Numbered from the stretch's first letter, positions 24,666 to 36,576 are shown. The stretch is DNA of 64,000 nucleotides from Bailinhaonella thermotolerans (GCF_003594875.1 NZ_QZEY01000002.1:310001-374000), one strand, 5' to 3'. Made by a program: numbers and translations. The notes: a model not told the origin generated them from the letters alone.

Positions 24666-26627
24666 GTGCCCGCCGAGAAGACGCCCCCGATGCTCGACCT
24701 GCTGGCCACCGCGGTCTCCGCCCTGGGAGGCGCGGAGCGGCCCGGTCAGGTGAAGATGGCCGAGGCCGTGGCCCGGGCCATCGAGGCGGAGGAGCATCTG
24801 GCCGTACAGGCCGGCACCGGCACCGGCAAGTCGCTGGCCTACCTGGTCCCGGCGATCCGGCACGCGGTGAGCGAGCGCAAGGCCGTCGTCGTGTCCACGG
24901 CGACGATCGCGCTGCAGCGGCAGCTCGTGGACCGGGACCTGCCCCGGCTGTCCGAGGCGCTGGCGCCGATGCTGGGGCGGGCGCCGGAGTTCGCGATCCT
25001 CAAGGGCCGCCGCAACTACCTGTGCATGCACCGGCTCCAGACCGGCGCGCCCGACGACGACCCGGACGAGCTGTTCGACCCGCGCACGCTGTCGGCGACC
25101 GGCCGGCACGTGCAGCGGCTGCACGAATGGGCCGACGAGACCGAGACCGGCGACCGCGACGAGCTGGTGCCGGGCGTCAACGAGCAGGCCTGGCGGCAGG
25201 TCTCGGTGACCGCCAAGGAGTGCCTGGGGGCCACCCGCTGCCCCTACGGCACCGAGTGCTTCGCGGAGCTGGCCCGGGCGCGCGCGGGCGAGGCCGACGT
25301 GGTGGTCACCAACCACGCCCTGCTGGCCATCGACGCGCTGGAGGAGTTCCAGGTCCTGCCCGAGCACGACGTCGTCGTCATCGACGAGGCCCACGAGCTG
25401 GTGGACCGGGTCACGTCCGTGGCCACCGACGTGCTCACCGCGCCCGGGATCGCCACCGCCGCCCGCCGCTGCGGCCGGCTGGTCGAGGACGCGATCTCCG
25501 ACCGGCTCGCCGAGGCCGGGGAGAACCTCGGCGCCCTGCTCTCGGCCGCGCCGCCCGGCCGCATCGACACGCTCCCGGAGTCGCTGGGCCTGGCCCTGGC
25601 CGGGGTCCGCGACGCCGCCCACGCCTGCGTGACCGCGCTGGGCCCGCGCGGGAAGGACTCCGACGACCCCGACGGCGCGGGCGCGCGCCGGGCCGCCTTC
25701 GCCGCGCTGGACGACGTGCACGACACGTGCGTGCGCCTGCTGGAGGCCTTCGACGGCGAGCACGACGTGGTGTGGCTGGAGGGCGCGGGCGACCGCCGCC
25801 CGGCCGCCCTGCGGGTGGCGCCGCTCAGCGTGGGCGGGCTGCTGCGCGAGAAGCTCTTCGGCGACCGCACCGCGGTGCTGACCTCGGCGACCCTCGCCCT
25901 CGGCGGGGACTTCTCCAACCTCGCGCGCCAGTGGGGCCTGTCCGCCGACGGCAAGGACTGGTCCGGGCTGGACGTCGGCTCGCCGTTCGACCACCCGCGC
26001 AGCGGCATCCTCTACGTCGCCCGCCACCTGCCGACGCCGGGCCGCGACGGGCTCCCCGAGGCCTACCTCCACGAGATCGCCGGCCTGATCGAGGCCGCCG
26101 GGGGCCGCACGCTCGGGCTGTTCTCCTCGATGCGGGCGGCGCGGGCGGCCAGCGAGGCGCTGCGGGAGCGCCTCGGCGTCCCCATCCTGTGCCAGGGCGA
26201 CGACGCCACCGGCCTGCTGATCAAGCAGTTCGCCGAGGACGAGGAGACCTGCCTGTTCGGCACGCTCTCGCTCTGGCAGGGCGTGGACGTCCCCGGCCCG
26301 TCGCTGCGGCTCGTGGTCATCGACCGCATCCCGTTCCCGCGTCCCGACGACCCGCTGCTGTCGGCGCGGCAGCGGGCGGTCACCGCCCACGGCGGCAACG
26401 GCTTCATGTCGGTCGCCGCCACCCACGCCGCGCTCCTGCTCGCCCAGGGCGCGGGCCGCCTCCTGCGCTCGATGGACGACAAGGGCGTGGTCGCCGTGCT
26501 CGACCCCCGCCTCGTGACCGCGCGCTACGGCTCGTTCCTGCGGGCGTCGCTGCCGCCGTTCTGGGACACCACGGACCCCGAGGTCGTCAAGGGCGCCCTC
26601 AAGCGCCTGTCCGCCGTCCCGGCCTGA
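24666..26627 (+). CDS. DinG/XPD-like ATP-dependent DNA helicase with Fe-S cluster
   Basis: A 653-residue superfamily-2 helicase. Walker A AGTGTGKS is at about 49-56. Four Cys follow in the pattern of an XPD/DinG iron-sulfur domain (NYLCMH, then ECLGATRCPYGTEC). The DEAH box is IDEAHELVD; motif V/VI regions are LWQGVDVPGPSLRLVVIDR and AQGAGRLLRS. It would unwind forked DNA, D-loops or RNA-DNA hybrids during repair. The start is uncertain: GTG 24666 fits homologous N-termini, ATG 24690 has GAGAAG nine bases upstream, and GTG 24618 also leaves the frame open. It stands alone and ends at a strong hairpin. Confidence 0.92.
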   Translation: MPAEKTPPMLDLLATAVSALGGAERPGQVKMAEAVARAIEAEEHLAVQAGTGTGKSLAYLVPAIRHAVSERKAVVVSTATIALQRQLVDRDLPRLSEALAPMLGRAPEFAILKGRRNYLCMHRLQTGAPDDDPDELFDPRTLSATGRHVQRLHEWADETETGDRDELVPGVNEQAWRQVSVTAKECLGATRCPYGTECFAELARARAGEADVVVTNHALLAIDALEEFQVLPEHDVVVIDEAHELVDRVTSVATDVLTAPGIATAARRCGRLVEDAISDRLAEAGENLGALLSAAPPGRIDTLPESLGLALAGVRDAAHACVTALGPRGKDSDDPDGAGARRAAFAALDDVHDTCVRLLEAFDGEHDVVWLEGAGDRRPAALRVAPLSVGGLLREKLFGDRTAVLTSATLALGGDFSNLARQWGLSADGKDWSGLDVGSPFDHPRSGILYVARHLPTPGRDGLPEAYLHEIAGLIEAAGGRTLGLFSSMRAARAASEALRERLGVPILCQGDDATGLLIKQFAEDEETCLFGTLSLWQGVDVPGPSLRLVVIDRIPFPRPDDPLLSARQRAVTAHGGNGFMSVAATHAALLLAQGAGRLLRSMDDKGVVAVLDPRLVTARYGSFLRASLPPFWDTTDPEVVKGALKRLSAVPA

Positions 26628-26641
26628 CCCGGGCACGGCGA

Positions 26642-26670
26642 AGCGCCCGCCGCGCGGGGCGGCGGGCGCT
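26642..26670. terminator. Strong convergent terminator
   Basis: AGCGCCCGCCGC pairs perfectly with GCGGCGGGCGCT (12-bp stem) around a five-base loop, 14 bases after the helicase stop. The SGNH hydrolase gene converges from the other side. Confidence 0.75.
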
Positions 26671-26786
26671 CTCCGCCGTACGCCCCGGCCGGGCGCCATG
26701 CGGACGCCGTACGGCGCGGGCCGGGCGCGGGGAGGCGGCCGGACCGGACGGAACCGGCAGGGCCGCACCCGCGAGGCGGGGTGCCG

Positions 26787-27581
26787 TCAGGCGAACGGGG
26801 TGAGGTCGGGGCGCTTGGGCGGCAGGCCGTCGCCGGAGGAGCGGCCCCGGATGCGGCGGCCCAGCCACGGCAGCAGGTGCTCGCGGGCCCACTGGGCGTC
26901 CTCGCGGCGCTTGACGCGCGGGTCCACGGCCTCGCGCGGCGGCCAGCCCTCGCGCCAGTCGTCCTCGCAGTCCACGCCCAGGATCTCGCACAGGCGGGCG
27001 GCCACGCGGCGGTGCCCCTCGGAGGACAGGTGCAGGCGGTCGTCGCTCCAGGCGCGCCAGTCGCGCAGGGACGCCATCGACCACTGGTCCACGACGCGGC
27101 AGCCGTAGATGTCGGCGATCGAGCGGATGTGCAGGCAGTAGATCGCCATCTTGGCCCGCGCCATCCGCAGCAGCCCCGCGTCGCGCACGTCCACGGAGGT
27201 GAACAGCACGACCTCCGCGCCGGTCGCGCGCAGCCGGCGCACGGCCTCCGCGAACTCCTTGGCCAGCGCGTCGGGGTCGGCCCCGGGGCGCAGCAGGTCG
27301 TTGCCCCCCGCGCAGAAGGTGATCAGGTCGGGCTTCATCTCGATCGCCCGGGGCACCTGCTCCTCGATCACCTGGCTCAGCAGCTTCCCGCGGATGGCCA
27401 GGTTGGCGTAGCGGAACCCGGGCTCGCGCGCCGCGAGCACCTCGGCCACCCGGTCGGCCCAGCCCCGGTAGCGGCCGTCGGGACCGAGATCCGACATGCC
27501 CTCGGTGAAACTGTCGCCGACGGCGACGAATGACGTGATGTGCATGGTGCACATATCGTACCGAACGCTCCAGAATTCCAT
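26787..27581 (-). CDS. SGNH/GDSL-family hydrolase
   Basis: A 264-residue esterase/lipase-fold protein without a signal peptide. Block I is VAVGDSFTEGMSD (catalytic Ser), block II Gly lies in the ANLAIRGK region, block III is CAGGNDLL and block V DRLHLSSEGH gives Asp and His. It hydrolyses an ester or thioester of unknown identity. The start is a choice: ATG 27581 has GGAGGG six bases upstream, whereas the family alignment would begin at ATG 27545 (MHITSFVAVGDS). I list the longer form because of the ribosome site. Confidence 0.86.
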   Translation of the reverse strand: MEFWSVRYDMCTMHITSFVAVGDSFTEGMSDLGPDGRYRGWADRVAEVLAAREPGFRYANLAIRGKLLSQVIEEQVPRAIEMKPDLITFCAGGNDLLRPGADPDALAKEFAEAVRRLRATGAEVVLFTSVDVRDAGLLRMARAKMAIYCLHIRSIADIYGCRVVDQWSMASLRDWRAWSDDRLHLSSEGHRRVAARLCEILGVDCEDDWREGWPPREAVDPRVKRREDAQWAREHLLPWLGRRIRGRSSGDGLPPKRPDLTPFA

Positions 27582-27680
27582 TCGGCGCCCTCCACCCTCA
27601 CCCTCGGCGGTCGCGCGATCCCCGCGCGGCCGGGGTGCGCGAGCCGTACGGCCCGCCGCGAGCCGCACCGGCCGGCCGGG

Positions 27681-29285
27681 TCACTTGGCGTCGGCGTAGG
27701 AGTCCACGGGGACCGCCTCGATCGGGAAGCGGACGGGGGTGTCGCCGAACAGCAGGGCGCGGGACTCCTCGGCCGCGTCGTGGACGGCGGCCGCGACCTC
27801 GGCCGACAGCCCGGCCGGGCAGTGCACGACGACCTCGTCGTGCTGGAAGAAGACCAGGCGGGCGGGGTCGGGCAGGCGGCGGCGCAGGGCGGCCAGGAGC
27901 GCCAGCGCCCACTCGGCGGCCGTCGCCTGGACGACGAAGTTGCGGGTGAAGCGGCCCCGGTCGCGCGCGGCGCGGGAGCCCTCGGGGCCGGAGACCAGTT
28001 CGCGCCAGCGGGCCGAGGGCGGCGGGCAGGTCCGGCCGAGCCGCGAGCGGACCAGGCGGCCGTCCTCCCCCGCCCGCGCGGCGTCCTCGACGTAGGCGTA
28101 GGCCGCGGGGAAGCGCTTGCGCATGACCGCGAGCAGTTGCAGCGCCTCTCCGGAGCCCCCGCCGTACATCGCCGACAGCAGGGCGATCTTGGCCCGGTCG
28201 CGGTGGCCGCCGAACGCGTCGGCCAGCGCGGCGTACAGGTCGGTGGTCCCGGCGGCGTCGGCCAGGCCGCGGTCGCCGGAGAGCGCGGCGAGCACGCGGG
28301 GTTCGAGCTGGGCCGCGTCGGCGACCACGAGCTTCCAGCCGGGGTCGGCGATCACCGCCCGCCGGATGATCTTGGGGATCTGGAGCGCGCCGCCGCCCCG
28401 TGTGGCCCAGCGGCCCGAGACGACTCCGCCCACGACGTACTCCGGCCGGAAGCGCCCGCCGCTCACCCACTGGTCGGCCCACGCCCAGCCGTGCGCGGTG
28501 TGCAGCCGGGACAGCTCCTTGTAGCGCAGCAGCAGCGGCACGACGGGGTGGTCCACCTGCTTGAGCACGTGGGACCGGGTGGACGGCACGGGATGGCCGA
28601 TCGCGGCGAACGCCTTGACGATCTGGGCGGGCGAGTCGGGGTTGACGGCGCGGCCGAAGGCGGCGGCGATCCGGTCCGCGAGCTCCTGCAGCCCCTTGGG
28701 CCGCATGCCGTGCGCGGGGCGGGGGCCGATCAGGGAGGTCAGCAGCTCGTCGTGGACGTCCACCCGGAACGGCAGGCCGTCGGCGGTCATCTCCGCGGCG
28801 ACCAGCCCGCCCGCGGACTCGGCGGCGGCCAGCAGCGGCAGCGGCCCCGGCAGGCGGCGGAGCTGCGCGGCGTGCACGGCGACGGCGGCCTCCAGCTCGT
28901 CGAACGCCGGCGGCTCCGGCTCGAACAGGCTGGCCTGCGGCTCGGGCGTCTCCGCCCGCTCCTCGGGGACCGGCAGGCCGTTGAGCCGCGCCCACGCGGC
29001 GCCCGGGGACGACGGCTCGCCGTACCGGCCCTCGTGGGCGAGCGCGATCGCCTCGACGAGCGCGACGTCGTGGCAGCGCGCCAGCCGTACGCCGGAGGCC
29101 AGGAGGCCGGGGTAGACGCGGGTGGTGTCGGCCCAGACCCAGCGGGGGCGCTCGGCGGCCTCGATCGCGCGGACGGTGGCGGCCAGGTCGGCGGCCTCCT
29201 CGGGCGGGCCGAGGGGCGTGCCGTCCTCGGCGAGCCGCTGGATCCGCCCAGCGCCGCCCTCCCCGGCCGATATCGCCACCCGCAT
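27681..29285 (-). CDS. PolA-like bifunctional 3'-5' exonuclease/DNA polymerase
   Basis: A 534-residue family A polymerase relative found in actinobacteria alongside true Pol I. The polymerase part shows motif A VADAAQLEPRVLA (Asp-Ala-Ala-Gln rather than Asp-Tyr-Ser-Gln), motif B RDRAKIALLSAMYGG (conserved Arg, Lys and Tyr-Gly) and motif C FFQHDEVVVHC (His-Asp-Glu). The N-terminal third corresponds to a 3'-5' exonuclease-like region; acidic exonuclease residues are weakly conserved, so that activity is doubtful. No 5' nuclease domain is present. The start at ATG 29285 gives MRVAISAGEG; an ATG at 29327 would add 14 residues. It is divergent from a kinase gene. Confidence 0.88.
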   Translation of the reverse strand: MRVAISAGEGGAGRIQRLAEDGTPLGPPEEAADLAATVRAIEAAERPRWVWADTTRVYPGLLASGVRLARCHDVALVEAIALAHEGRYGEPSSPGAAWARLNGLPVPEERAETPEPQASLFEPEPPAFDELEAAVAVHAAQLRRLPGPLPLLAAAESAGGLVAAEMTADGLPFRVDVHDELLTSLIGPRPAHGMRPKGLQELADRIAAAFGRAVNPDSPAQIVKAFAAIGHPVPSTRSHVLKQVDHPVVPLLLRYKELSRLHTAHGWAWADQWVSGGRFRPEYVVGGVVSGRWATRGGGALQIPKIIRRAVIADPGWKLVVADAAQLEPRVLAALSGDRGLADAAGTTDLYAALADAFGGHRDRAKIALLSAMYGGGSGEALQLLAVMRKRFPAAYAYVEDAARAGEDGRLVRSRLGRTCPPPSARWRELVSGPEGSRAARDRGRFTRNFVVQATAAEWALALLAALRRRLPDPARLVFFQHDEVVVHCPAGLSAEVAAAVHDAAEESRALLFGDTPVRFPIEAVPVDSYADAK

Positions 29286-29365
29286 GCGCCCATTCTCGCG
29301 CACTCGAACACACTTCCGAGCCGCCACTCGTTATGGTGATCATTCACTTGAATACGGGAGGAAGC

Positions 29366-31477
<2,112 letters not shown>

Positions 31478-31492
31478 GCGCCGCGGTCAGAG

Positions 31493-31562
31493 CCTGACCG
31501 TCCGGGCGTGACCGCCCTGGCGTGACCGTCCGGGCCTGATCATCCGGGTCTGATCGTCAGAG
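31493..31562. repeat. Degenerate 14-bp tandem repeat, five copies
   Basis: Units begin at 31493, 31507, 31521, 31535 and 31549; the best match is CGTGACCGTCCGGG. The array fills the gap between the converging kinase and phosphoesterase genes and its last unit runs into the phosphoesterase stop codon. Confidence 0.75.
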
Positions 31563-33188
31563 TTCGATCTCGAACTCGTCCTCCAGCGGCGGGTCCAGTT
31601 CGTGCTCCCGGCACCCGGTCGCGGCGTAGCAGCTCACGACCACCTTCTCCGGCGTCACCGACACCCGCAGAAAGCTCTTGAAGAAGGGCGGCTCGTCCCA
31701 GTCGGACAGCTCCGAGACGTACCGCTGGAAGACGGTGCCGACCGGCAGGCGGAACGGCCACGGCCAGGCCCCGAGCAGCCGGGCCGCCCACCGCGCCTTC
31801 CGCGTGATCGTCACGCCGGGCGGGATCGGGCGCACCGGCTTGTTCCCGATCTGCCTGGCGGTGATCAGCGCGGCCTGGTCCGGGGGGATGTAGAGCCACC
31901 CCATCCGCAGCCGCCGGGCGTAGAGCTGGCTGTAGAACGACAGGGAGTCACCGCGCAGCGGGTAGCAGCGGAAGGAGTCCTCGGCGACCCCGCCCACGTC
32001 CACCCGCCGGATCGTGTGGGTGGCGTGCATGAACGCGCCGCCGCCCCCGGCGACCACGTAGTGGATCGTGCGGCCGTCCACGTTCACCGGATAGTGCTGG
32101 TAGTTGTGGATGTCGCCGCCGATGACCGCGACGTACCCGTTCGCCGGGTCGCGCACGATCTCGTCCACGGTCCCGCCGCCCTCGATCGGGCACGGCTTGT
32201 AGGCGTTCCTGTCGTAGATCGGCTTCCCGGTGATCAGCAGCTTGGGCCCGGCCACCCGCGACACGCGCCGCAGCCAGTCCCCCTGCTCGGCGTCCAGGGT
32301 GCCGGTGATGCCGGTGTCGATCCCGACGACGCGCAGCGGCCCGGTGTCCAGCACCCAGTACGGCCCGGGCTGCTCGGCCCGCTGCGACGGGTCGCCCCGC
32401 ATCGCGCGCGCCGTGGCCAGCTTCGCCTCGTCGATCTTCGCGGGGTGGCGCCACAGCGGCGGCAGCCCGTCCCCCTTCGCCGGCGGCAGTCCCGGGGCGT
32501 CGCAGAACACCCGCATGAACCCGCCGAGCCCGTCGTACCAGTCGTGGTTCCCGGGCACCGCGTAGATCGGCGCGCGGTACCCGGAGAACGGCCGGAAGAA
32601 CTTGTCGCAGTAGTCGTCGCCCTCCCCGGTCGGGTAGACCACGTCGCTGGCGATCACCGCGAACGCCGTCCCCTCCCCGATCTTGAGCATCCCCGGGACC
32701 ACGGCGTACTGCGACGCGTCGCCTTCGCCGGGGTCGCCCAGGACCAGGAAGGAGTACGACGAGGCGTCCTCGTGCGCCCCGATGCGGAAGTCGGGGTCCG
32801 CCCCGCGCGCCCGCTGCGCCGCCACCCACCGCCGCCGCACCCGCCCCGACGGGTCGCCGAACCGGTGCGCCAGCACGTCGTTGCGCGACCGCCACAGCAC
32901 CGAAGGCCGCAGCCAGGAGAACTTCGCCTTCGTCGGCCGCAGGGCCCGGAACTCCCCCGGCGTGCCGCACACCCACCCGGCGCCCGCCTTGGACCGCCGG
33001 GACGAGGGCTCGGGCCGTGCCGCGGAGGCGGGGTCCGGCCCGGGGACTCCCCGGGGATCACCCACGCCGCCGCCCGGGAGATCGCCGTCCCGCGCGGCGC
33101 CACCCGCCTCGGAACGTTCCCGGCCTGGAGTGGCTTCGCGCCGCGCCGCCTCCACGAGGTCCTCCGCATCTCCGTCGTCGAACGACAC
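31557..33188 (-). CDS. Calcineurin-like metallophosphoesterase
   Basis: A 543-residue soluble phosphoesterase. Metal-binding motifs appear in order: VLGDPGEG (Asp), ASDVVYPTGE (Asp), VPGNHDWYD (Asn-His-Asp), a His-containing region LLITGKPIYD, and GGDIHNYQHYPV (His-x-His variant). The first 80 residues are low-complexity and may not be folded. The 110 C-terminal residues are specific to this group and lack known motifs. No signal peptide or transmembrane segment is evident. The start is GTG 33188; no clear ribosome site was found, so a downstream start is possible. It lies between two kinase genes and next to a sulfatase. Confidence 0.8.
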   Translation of the reverse strand: MSFDDGDAEDLVEAARREATPGRERSEAGGAARDGDLPGGGVGDPRGVPGPDPASAARPEPSSRRSKAGAGWVCGTPGEFRALRPTKAKFSWLRPSVLWRSRNDVLAHRFGDPSGRVRRRWVAAQRARGADPDFRIGAHEDASSYSFLVLGDPGEGDASQYAVVPGMLKIGEGTAFAVIASDVVYPTGEGDDYCDKFFRPFSGYRAPIYAVPGNHDWYDGLGGFMRVFCDAPGLPPAKGDGLPPLWRHPAKIDEAKLATARAMRGDPSQRAEQPGPYWVLDTGPLRVVGIDTGITGTLDAEQGDWLRRVSRVAGPKLLITGKPIYDRNAYKPCPIEGGGTVDEIVRDPANGYVAVIGGDIHNYQHYPVNVDGRTIHYVVAGGGGAFMHATHTIRRVDVGGVAEDSFRCYPLRGDSLSFYSQLYARRLRMGWLYIPPDQAALITARQIGNKPVRPIPPGVTITRKARWAARLLGAWPWPFRLPVGTVFQRYVSELSDWDEPPFFKSFLRVSVTPEKVVVSCYAATGCREHELDPPLEDEFEIEL

Positions 33189-33243
33189 GGTCGTCGAACA
33201 ACACCGTCTTCGGGCCGCCGCAGCGCCGCCGCCCGGGCCGCGC

Positions 33244-34713
33244 TCAGGCGTACTCCTCCGCCTCGATCGCCCGCAGCCGCCCGAACCACTCGCGGACCTC
33301 GGCCCTGCGGCCGCGGTCCATCGCCAGGTTCACCAGCTCGTGCGGGTCCTCCCACGTGTCGTACAGCTCGTGGTCGCAGTCCTCGGCCGCGGCGTCCGCG
33401 CCGAACAGCTTCGGGCCCTTGGACGGGCGGCCGAACTGATCGGTTCCGCCGCCCACGCCGTAGTACCGGGCGTACTTGTGCCGCCCGTCGAAGATCCCCC
33501 GCACGGCGTACCGCAGGGTCAGGCACGACCCGTAGTACGCCATGTCGTGCGCGAACAGGACGTGCTCGCGCACCCGCGCCGACGGGTCCCGCAGCACCGG
33601 CGTGAGGTCCACGCCGGCGCACGAGTCCTGCGCCGCCCCCGCCAGCGCGCAGATCGTCCGCGCCACGTCCACGCTCGACGACAGGGCGTCCGTACGGCTC
33701 CCGCCGGCGGTCACCCCGGGCACGCGGACGTACAGCGGGATCCGCATGATCTCGTCGTAGACGAACGGCCCCTTGGACCGCAGCCCGTGCGAGCCGCACA
33801 TGTCCCCGTGGTCCGAGGTGAAGATCACCACGGTGTCGGCGGCCCGGCCGGAGGCCTCCAGCGCGTCCAGGACGAGGCCGAGGTTCACGTCCCCGTCCTG
33901 GTGCAGCCGCCAGTAGTAGTCGAGCTGCCGCAGCCAGCCCCGCTCGTCCGCCGGGTCGATGCGGCCGAACCAGAAGGAGTTCTGCTCCCTGATCCACTGC
34001 CGCTGCACGGCGGGCTTGGTCCACAGGTCGTCGTCGAAGTTCGCCGGGAGCGCGTCGAAGACCTCGTCGTACTCCCTGACGTACGGCGGGACCGGGTCGC
34101 CGCCCTCGTGCCAGACCGGCAGGATCCCGCGCACCGTGGCCAGTTCCTCGGCGTTGGCCTCCTGGTAGTCCGGCTGGTCGATGGGATACCAGTGGATGTC
34201 GTGCGGGTTCACCAGCGCCACCGCCAGGAACCAGGGCCGCGTCTCGCCCGCGCCCTCGTCGCGCAGCCAGCACGCGGCGCGCTCGGCCACGATCGGGTCG
34301 AAGTACGCCCCGGTCCCGGCGAATCCCATGTAGTGCCGGTCGTTGCCGGACCAGTCGCCGAAGCCGTACGCCTCCATGTCCGGCCGCTCGGCGTGGGACA
34401 GGTGCCACTTGCCCAGGTACGCCGTGCGGTACCCCGCGTCGCGCAGCAGGTGCCCCAGGGTCGGGACGTCCGGGGACAGCTCGCGGTGCGAGGGGAACAG
34501 CACGTTCTCGTTGACCCCGTGCTGCGGGACGTACCGCCCGGTGAACAGGCTCGCCCGCGACGGCGAGCAGGGCGAGGAGACCGTGTGGTGGCGGGTGAAC
34601 TCCAGCCCCGAGTCGATCAGCCGCTGCCGGTTCGGGAGCGTCAGCCCGCCCGGGATCCAGCCGCGCTGACGCTCCTGGTCCGAGACGATCAGCAGGATGT
34701 TCGGACGGCCCAT
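33244..34713 (-). CDS. Sulfatase (alkaline-phosphatase superfamily)
   Basis: A 489-residue type I sulfatase. It starts MGRPNILLIVSDQERQ with the first metal-binding Asp. The modification motif is CSPSRASLFTGR: the Cys of C-x-P-x-R is converted to formylglycine by a dedicated enzyme elsewhere in the genome. GKWHLS and FTSDHGDMCGSHG supply the other active-site residues. There is no signal peptide, so it acts in the cytoplasm or exits by an unusual route. The ATG at 34713 is chosen for GAGGAG six bases upstream; an in-frame ATG at 34758 lacks one. The natural sulfate ester is unknown. Confidence 0.92.
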   Translation of the reverse strand: MGRPNILLIVSDQERQRGWIPGGLTLPNRQRLIDSGLEFTRHHTVSSPCSPSRASLFTGRYVPQHGVNENVLFPSHRELSPDVPTLGHLLRDAGYRTAYLGKWHLSHAERPDMEAYGFGDWSGNDRHYMGFAGTGAYFDPIVAERAACWLRDEGAGETRPWFLAVALVNPHDIHWYPIDQPDYQEANAEELATVRGILPVWHEGGDPVPPYVREYDEVFDALPANFDDDLWTKPAVQRQWIREQNSFWFGRIDPADERGWLRQLDYYWRLHQDGDVNLGLVLDALEASGRAADTVVIFTSDHGDMCGSHGLRSKGPFVYDEIMRIPLYVRVPGVTAGGSRTDALSSSVDVARTICALAGAAQDSCAGVDLTPVLRDPSARVREHVLFAHDMAYYGSCLTLRYAVRGIFDGRHKYARYYGVGGGTDQFGRPSKGPKLFGADAAAEDCDHELYDTWEDPHELVNLAMDRGRRAEVREWFGRLRAIEAEEYA

Positions 34714-34764
34714 GCGCCACTCCTCGACCAAACCTTTGCTTGGCTGAGATGATGGCACACCGGG

Positions 34765-36576
34765 CTAGTACCTGCCGAGGTGGAAGTCGTCCAGGGAGAC
34801 GCGGGTGTACGGCTCGGCGCCGCCGTTCTGCCGGATGAAGATCCCCGGGCGCGGGTAGTAGTTGTCCACGCGGCGCGGCGCGTGCGGCAGGTCGTCGCTC
34901 GCCTCGACCGCGAGCCGCCCGTTCACCCAGAGCCGGACCGTCCGGGTCTTCCCGGACAGCTCGCAGGCCACCTGGAGCCGGTTCGCCCGCTTCGGGTCGA
35001 ACCCCTCGGCCCTGGTGGCCGGGGTCAGCTCGTTGTCGGCCTGATCGGCGGCCACCCGGCGGACGATCGCGTTGCCGTCGTAGCGCAGGATCACCTCGTG
35101 CCAGAGCCACTTGACCTTGGCCCGGTCGGCGGGGTCGCGCCCGATGTCCGAGGCCGGGCAGTACACCCCGACCTGGGCGTCGGGCCTGGCGGTCTCGAAC
35201 TTGACGCTCACGCTGAGCAGGGTCCGGTCGGGGAGCCTGATCCCGAGCCCGGGCGAGGCCTCGCGGTACGTCTCGCTGCTGTTCGTCGCCATGGTGTACC
35301 TGCCGTCGCCGGTGAAGCCCCGGTAGGCGTCCTTGGACACGGCGTCCGACGGCCAGACGCTGCCCTCGGCCACCTTGAAGTCGTCGGTCATGAGCTCCTC
35401 GGCGACGGCCGGCGGGCCGCCGTTCAGCAGCGCCGCCAGCCCGGCCGCCGCCGCGGCCACCAGCGCCACCGCGCCCACGCCGCCGCCGATCAGCAGCCCC
35501 CACCGGTTCGCCTTCCCGCCCCGCGGCGCGCTCCCGCCGCCGGGGCCGTGCGGCTCGCGCGGGCCCTCCCCCGCCTCGCCCTCGGGCATGCGGGCGGTCC
35601 GCGGCGCGCCCGGCACCTGGGCGGTGGGCGCCGCGGGGGGCGCGACGGCGGTCGGCTCCGCGCCCGCCGCGGCCGCCCCTCCGGGCGCGACGGCGGCGGG
35701 GGCGGGGAGGGTCACGCGCACGGTCCCGGCGATGCGCTCGGCGTCCGCGTCCTGGCCGACCAGGAGGTTCAGCAGCTCGCGGGTGCCGGGCCGGGCGGCC
35801 GGGTCCTTGCTCAGCGCCGCCTCGACCACCCCGCGCAGACGCGCGTCCACCCGGCTCAGGTCGGGGGTCTCGTGCACGACGCGGTACAGCACCTCGGGGA
35901 TCGTGCGCCCGCCGAACAGCGAGTGCCCGGTCGCGGCGTAGGCGACCACGCACCCCCAGGCGAAGATGTCGGAGGCCGGGGCGACGTCGCCGCCGGTCAG
36001 CAGCTCGGGCGCCATGTACTCCGGCGTGCCCAGGATCTTCCCGGTGGCGGTCTTCTCGGCCATGGTGTCCAGCGCCCGCGCGATGCCGAAGTCGATCACG
36101 CGCGGCCCCAGCGGCGACAGCACCACGTTCGCGGGCTTGAGGTCCCGGTGGATCACCCCCGCGCCGTGGATCGCGGTCAGCGCGGTCGCGATACCGACGG
36201 CCAGCGCCTCCAGGTTCGAGCCGGTCAGCGGTCCGTTCTGCCGTACGGCCGCCGCCAGGTCGGGCCCGGGGACGTACTCGGTCACGACGTACAGGCGCGG
36301 CCCGGCCAGGTCGGCGTCGAGCACCGGCGCGGTGCAGAACCGGTGCACCTTGCGCGCCGCCTCCACCTCGCGGCGGAACCTGGCGACGAAGTCGGGGTCG
36401 GCGGTCAGCTCGGCGTTGATCACCTTCACGGCGACACGGGCCCCCGCCGGGCTCTCGGCCAGGTAGACCGTCCCCATGCCGCCCCGGCCCAGGCGGGCCA
36501 GCGTCCGGTACGGCCCCAGCGAGGCGGGGTCGCCGGTCTGGAGGGTGCCACCCTGCGGCTGGTCGTATCGATTCAC
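34765..36576 (-). CDS. Receptor-type Ser/Thr protein kinase with lectin-like ectodomain
   Basis: A 603-residue membrane kinase. The kinase domain (about 20-280) has GRGGMGTVYLAE, VAVKVI, HRDLKPANVVL, DFGIA and GTPEYMAPE. A Pro/Ala-rich linker follows, then one transmembrane segment near 395-420 (LLIGGGVGAVALVAAAAAGL). The outside domain of about 180 residues (DDF at its start, ending VSLDDFHLGRY) looks like the concanavalin A-like/DUF1080 jelly-roll fold, which often binds carbohydrate. The start is GTG 36576, eight bases after GGGGA. It differs from the kinase at 29366 in its sensor domain, so the two probably see different signals. Confidence 0.9.
   Translation of the reverse strand: MNRYDQPQGGTLQTGDPASLGPYRTLARLGRGGMGTVYLAESPAGARVAVKVINAELTADPDFVARFRREVEAARKVHRFCTAPVLDADLAGPRLYVVTEYVPGPDLAAAVRQNGPLTGSNLEALAVGIATALTAIHGAGVIHRDLKPANVVLSPLGPRVIDFGIARALDTMAEKTATGKILGTPEYMAPELLTGGDVAPASDIFAWGCVVAYAATGHSLFGGRTIPEVLYRVVHETPDLSRVDARLRGVVEAALSKDPAARPGTRELLNLLVGQDADAERIAGTVRVTLPAPAAVAPGGAAAAGAEPTAVAPPAAPTAQVPGAPRTARMPEGEAGEGPREPHGPGGGSAPRGGKANRWGLLIGGGVGAVALVAAAAAGLAALLNGGPPAVAEELMTDDFKVAEGSVWPSDAVSKDAYRGFTGDGRYTMATNSSETYREASPGLGIRLPDRTLLSVSVKFETARPDAQVGVYCPASDIGRDPADRAKVKWLWHEVILRYDGNAIVRRVAADQADNELTPATRAEGFDPKRANRLQVACELSGKTRTVRLWVNGRLAVEASDDLPHAPRRVDNYYPRPGIFIRQNGGAEPYTRVSLDDFHLGRY

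Noticed and set aside
33175-33210. Direct repeat around GTCGTCGAAC at the phosphoesterase start as an attachment site
   Set aside because: It is short, there is no integrase or mobile gene nearby, and it is explained by Asp-rich codons.
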